The notes under the pieces: generated by a model
Told to the model about the DNA's origin: nothing
Database searches by the model: none
What the model saw: only the letters and a program-made list of their open reading frames with translations
DNA from: DASUPK01 sp036505735
Lineage (GTDB): Bacteria > Actinomycetota > Thermoleophilia > Solirubrobacterales > 70-9
DNA: 15,194 nt
Direction: 5' to 3'
Assembly: GCA_036505735.1 (NCBI GenBank)
Contig: DASXSZ010000189.1
Location: 1-15,194 of the forward strand
Program-made: the position numbers and the translations under genes
Part shown: piece after piece, positions 13,583 through 15,194 of the stretch
How positions within the stretch are numbered: the stretch's first letter is position 1
Layout: each line of letters opens with the position of its first letter

Positions 13583-14698
13583 TCAGCGCCTGCGCTTGCG
13601 CTTCTTCCGCCGCTGGCCCCGCGTCTCCGCGGCGGGCTGCTCGGGCCGGCCGTCCTCGGGCAGCGGCTGCTCTGAGACCTCGCGGCCGCTTCCCTCGACG
13701 GTGCCCCCGGGCCCGCGCCGCTCGGGCGGCGGCCCGATGTCCTGCTCCGGTCTCACCCACGGGACCGCCTCACCCGCAGCCCACGCTGGCGGCAGGGGCC
13801 TGGGCCAGCGCCCCAGGAACATCAGGCCGAGGGCGGCGAACCAGAGCACGATCCCCGGGATGGCGGGAAAGATCGGGAAGATCAGAAAGAGCCCGAACGC
13901 CATTCCGAGCGCCCCCCAGAAGCGGCTGAGGAGCCCGGTGCGCATCGCCCAGAGGTTGGTGTAGATCAGCCCGAAGACCAGAGAGAGAGCGGCGATGGTC
14001 TGGAGCACCGCGGCGGCGGTCAGCAGGCCCGAGTCCTTGTTGAGATCGTCGGCGAGGTCCTCCCGCGCGTCGCTCGCGGCCTGGTCGGGAGTCTTGGGCT
14101 TGGCCGCCGCGGCCCCGGCGGCCGTGGTCGTCGTCCCGGCCGGAGTCGTGGTCGTGGCCGCCGTGGTGCCCGTCGGGGCGGCGCCCTTCGCCTTCTCGTT
14201 CGCAGCCGGCTTCGCCCGTTTGGCCGCGGAGGCTGCCGATGCCTGCGCCTCCTGGCGCGCGCGCTGCTCGACCCCCCCGACCTGGTCGACGAACTTGTCC
14301 GAGACGTGAGAGCTGCCGATCGACGCGATCACAAGCGCCAGCCCGAGCGCCACCGGACCCAGCGCGACCAATCCGACAAACGCGCCCCGCATTCGCTCCG
14401 CCCGGCCGCTCGCGGCTCTGAAGAGGACGACGAGCGGGATCGCGAACAGCGAGAAGCCGATGCCCTGCAGCACGGCCGAGAGGATCAGGCGGTTGCTGTG
14501 GGCGTGTACGAAGGCGAGCTGGTCCGCGTCGGAATCCGCGCTCGGCAGATCCAGCCCGATCCGCCCGAGGACGATCGCCGCCGCGGCGATGAAGGCCCCG
14601 GCCAGGGCGGCCGCCCCGGCCCGGCGCAGCCAGCGGTCCTGGAAGGCGAGCAGCTCCTGTTTGCTCGGGAGCGAGCTCGCTGGGCTGGAGCTTTCCAC
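13583..14698 (-). CDS. six-helix membrane protein of unknown function with Thr/Ala-rich linker and basic tail
   Basis: 371 residues, not recognised as a characterised family. A soluble N-terminus (KQELLAFQDRWLRR) precedes three helices (about 27-48, 71-94, 106-128). A long hydrophilic linker (129-224) includes an Ala/Lys-rich segment and Thr runs near 177-192. Three more helices follow (about 225-247, 258-276, 279-297), then a Pro-rich C-terminus ending in a run of nine Arg/Lys residues with RRKKRKRRR (363-371). Positive-inside reasoning puts N- and C-termini in the cytoplasm and the linker outside. Start: GTG 14698, two bases after the CBS gene stop; the frame is open further upstream, but that region is the CBS gene. 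It is probably co-transcribed with the CBS gene. The basic tail could bind RNA, DNA or acidic lipids (inference). Confidence 0.72.
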   Translation of the reverse strand: MESSSPASSLPSKQELLAFQDRWLRRAGAAALAGAFIAAAAIVLGRIGLDLPSADSDADQLAFVHAHSNRLILSAVLQGIGFSLFAIPLVVLFRAASGRAERMRGAFVGLVALGPVALGLALVIASIGSSHVSDKFVDQVGGVEQRARQEAQASAASAAKRAKPAANEKAKGAAPTGTTAATTTTPAGTTTTAAGAAAAKPKTPDQAASDAREDLADDLNKDSGLLTAAAVLQTIAALSLVFGLIYTNLWAMRTGLLSRFWGALGMAFGLFLIFPIFPAIPGIVLWFAALGLMFLGRWPRPLPPAWAAGEAVPWVRPEQDIGPPPERRGPGGTVEGSGREVSEQPLPEDGRPEQPAAETRGQRRKKRKRRR

Positions 14699-14700
14699 GA

Positions 14701-15147
14701 CTAGCCGCGCTCGTGGAAGTAGAAGTCGGGGAGCGCTCCCTCGATCACCTCGGCGGTCATCCGCTGTGCAACCTCTAGGTTGCCTGTGCGAACGGCGATG
14801 TCGTCGAGGCTGACGATCCCGGCGAGGCGGCCACCCTCGAGTACGGGCAGGCGCCTCACCCGGTGCTGCACCATCAGCGCGGCGGCCTCCTCGAGATCCA
14901 TGTCGGGCACACCGGTGATCAGCGGGCGCGACGCGTGCCGGCCCACCGCCTCGCTCAGGGAGCGATCGTCCGCGGCGACCCGGATGGCCAGGTCGCGGTC
15001 GGTGATCATTGCAGCGGGCCCGCCACCGTGATCGCAGATCACGACCGAGCCGACGCCGCGGTCCCGCATCAGGCGCGCCACCTCGAGCACTTCGTCTCCC
15101 TCGTTCGCCGTGACGACCCCCGCGGTCATGATCTCGCGGAGCTGCAT
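14701..15147 (-). CDS. CBS-domain pair protein
   Basis: 148 residues made almost entirely of two CBS motifs forming one Bateman module. CBS1 is about 4-58 (MQLREIMTAGVVTANEGDEV … MITDRDLAIRV) and CBS2 about 70-122 (HASRPLITGVPDMDLEEAAALM … GIVSLDDIAVR). The ITDRDL and IVSLDDI turns are the typical ligand-contact strands. Such stand-alone CBS pairs usually bind adenine nucleotides and act as energy sensors; the ligand here is not known. It is the first gene of a two-gene - strand unit with the membrane protein, so it might regulate that protein (inference). ATG 15147 lacks a Shine-Dalgarno (six C residues precede it), and a -10-like TACAGT lies 6 nt upstream, suggesting a leaderless start. Confidence 0.88.
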   Translation of the reverse strand: MQLREIMTAGVVTANEGDEVLEVARLMRDRGVGSVVICDHGGGPAAMITDRDLAIRVAADDRSLSEAVGRHASRPLITGVPDMDLEEAAALMVQHRVRRLPVLEGGRLAGIVSLDDIAVRTGNLEVAQRMTAEVIEGALPDFYFHERG

Positions 15148-15153
15148 GGGGGG

Positions 15154-15163
15154 ACTGTATCTT
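15154..15163. promoter_or_regulatory. overlapping divergent -10 elements
   Basis: The ten bases ACTGTATCTT contain TATCTT on the + strand (15158-15163), 7 nt before ATG 15171, and TACAGT on the - strand (15159-15154), 6 nt before the CBS start at 15147. Both fit TAnnnT, and both place transcription starts at or beside the start codons. They share the central TA, so RNA polymerase could use only one direction at a time. No strong -35 hexamers are seen, and the window ends too close to judge the + strand's downstream gene. Confidence 0.4.
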
Positions 15164-15170
15164 GGCCGCG

Positions 15171-15194
15171 ATGCCGCTTATCTCCCGCAAGAGC
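15171..15194 (+). CDS. first eight codons of a probable divergent gene (cut by window edge)
   Basis: ATG 15171 opens MPLISRKS and runs off the right edge in frame. Support comes only from position: it is divergent from the CBS gene, has a suitable -10-like box (15158-15163) 7 nt upstream, and the 23-bp gap is otherwise unexplained. Too short to name a product. Confidence 0.35.

Noticed and set aside
13583..15190. A 535-codon open frame on the - strand covering both the CBS gene and the membrane-protein gene.
   Set aside because: Its first ~160 codons are an Arg/Gly-rich shadow of the clear CBS-pair gene in another frame. The real membrane-protein gene starts at GTG 14698, just after the CBS stop.

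Overview
The window is a GC-rich chromosomal segment from what looks like an actinobacterium. Thermoleophilia/Solirubrobacterales-like is my inference, from the very high GC, GTG/TTG starts, -10-like boxes sitting almost on start codons, a double-length ThyX and a sortase-type surface protein. No sequence search was run.

Positions 1-8916 hold the distal part of a complex I (NADH:quinone oxidoreductase) operon in canonical order: the C-terminal part of nuoG (cut by the left edge), then nuoH, nuoI, nuoJ, nuoK, nuoL, nuoM and nuoN, all on the + strand. Most junctions are 1- or 4-nt stop/start overlaps, so translation is probably coupled. Together they supply the end of the peripheral arm (NuoG, NuoI), the quinone/membrane interface (NuoH) and the proton-pumping membrane arm (NuoJ-N). 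Two peculiarities stand out: a 118-bp in-frame block with long terminal inverted repeats inside nuoG, and replacement of the TM5 glutamate in NuoL (Ala) and NuoM (Asp) while NuoN keeps it.

Positions 8917-13543 hold five unrelated + strand genes: a class I SAM methyltransferase with its own sigma70-like promoter in the end of nuoN, an AEC-family permease, a double-length FAD-dependent thymidylate synthase (ThyX), a secreted cupredoxin with an LPMTG sorting signal, and a small VOC/glyoxalase-fold protein. thyX and the cupredoxin gene have -10-like boxes 7-9 nt before the start, suggesting leaderless mRNAs.

Positions 13583-15147 are on the - strand: a CBS-pair protein followed 2 nt later by a six-helix membrane protein of unknown function with a Thr/Ala-rich linker and a very basic tail. 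The first eight codons of a probable divergent + gene end the window. The two divergent starts appear to share overlapping -10 elements.

A 33-34 nt palindromic sequence occurs twice: between the convergent VOC and membrane-protein genes, and, in opposite orientation, inside the AEC permease reading frame, where it is followed by a T-rich run. With the nuoG block, this suggests small palindromic elements that invade coding sequences in this genome. No rRNA, tRNA, CRISPR array or transposase gene was seen, and no gene-free stretch exceeds about 60 bases.
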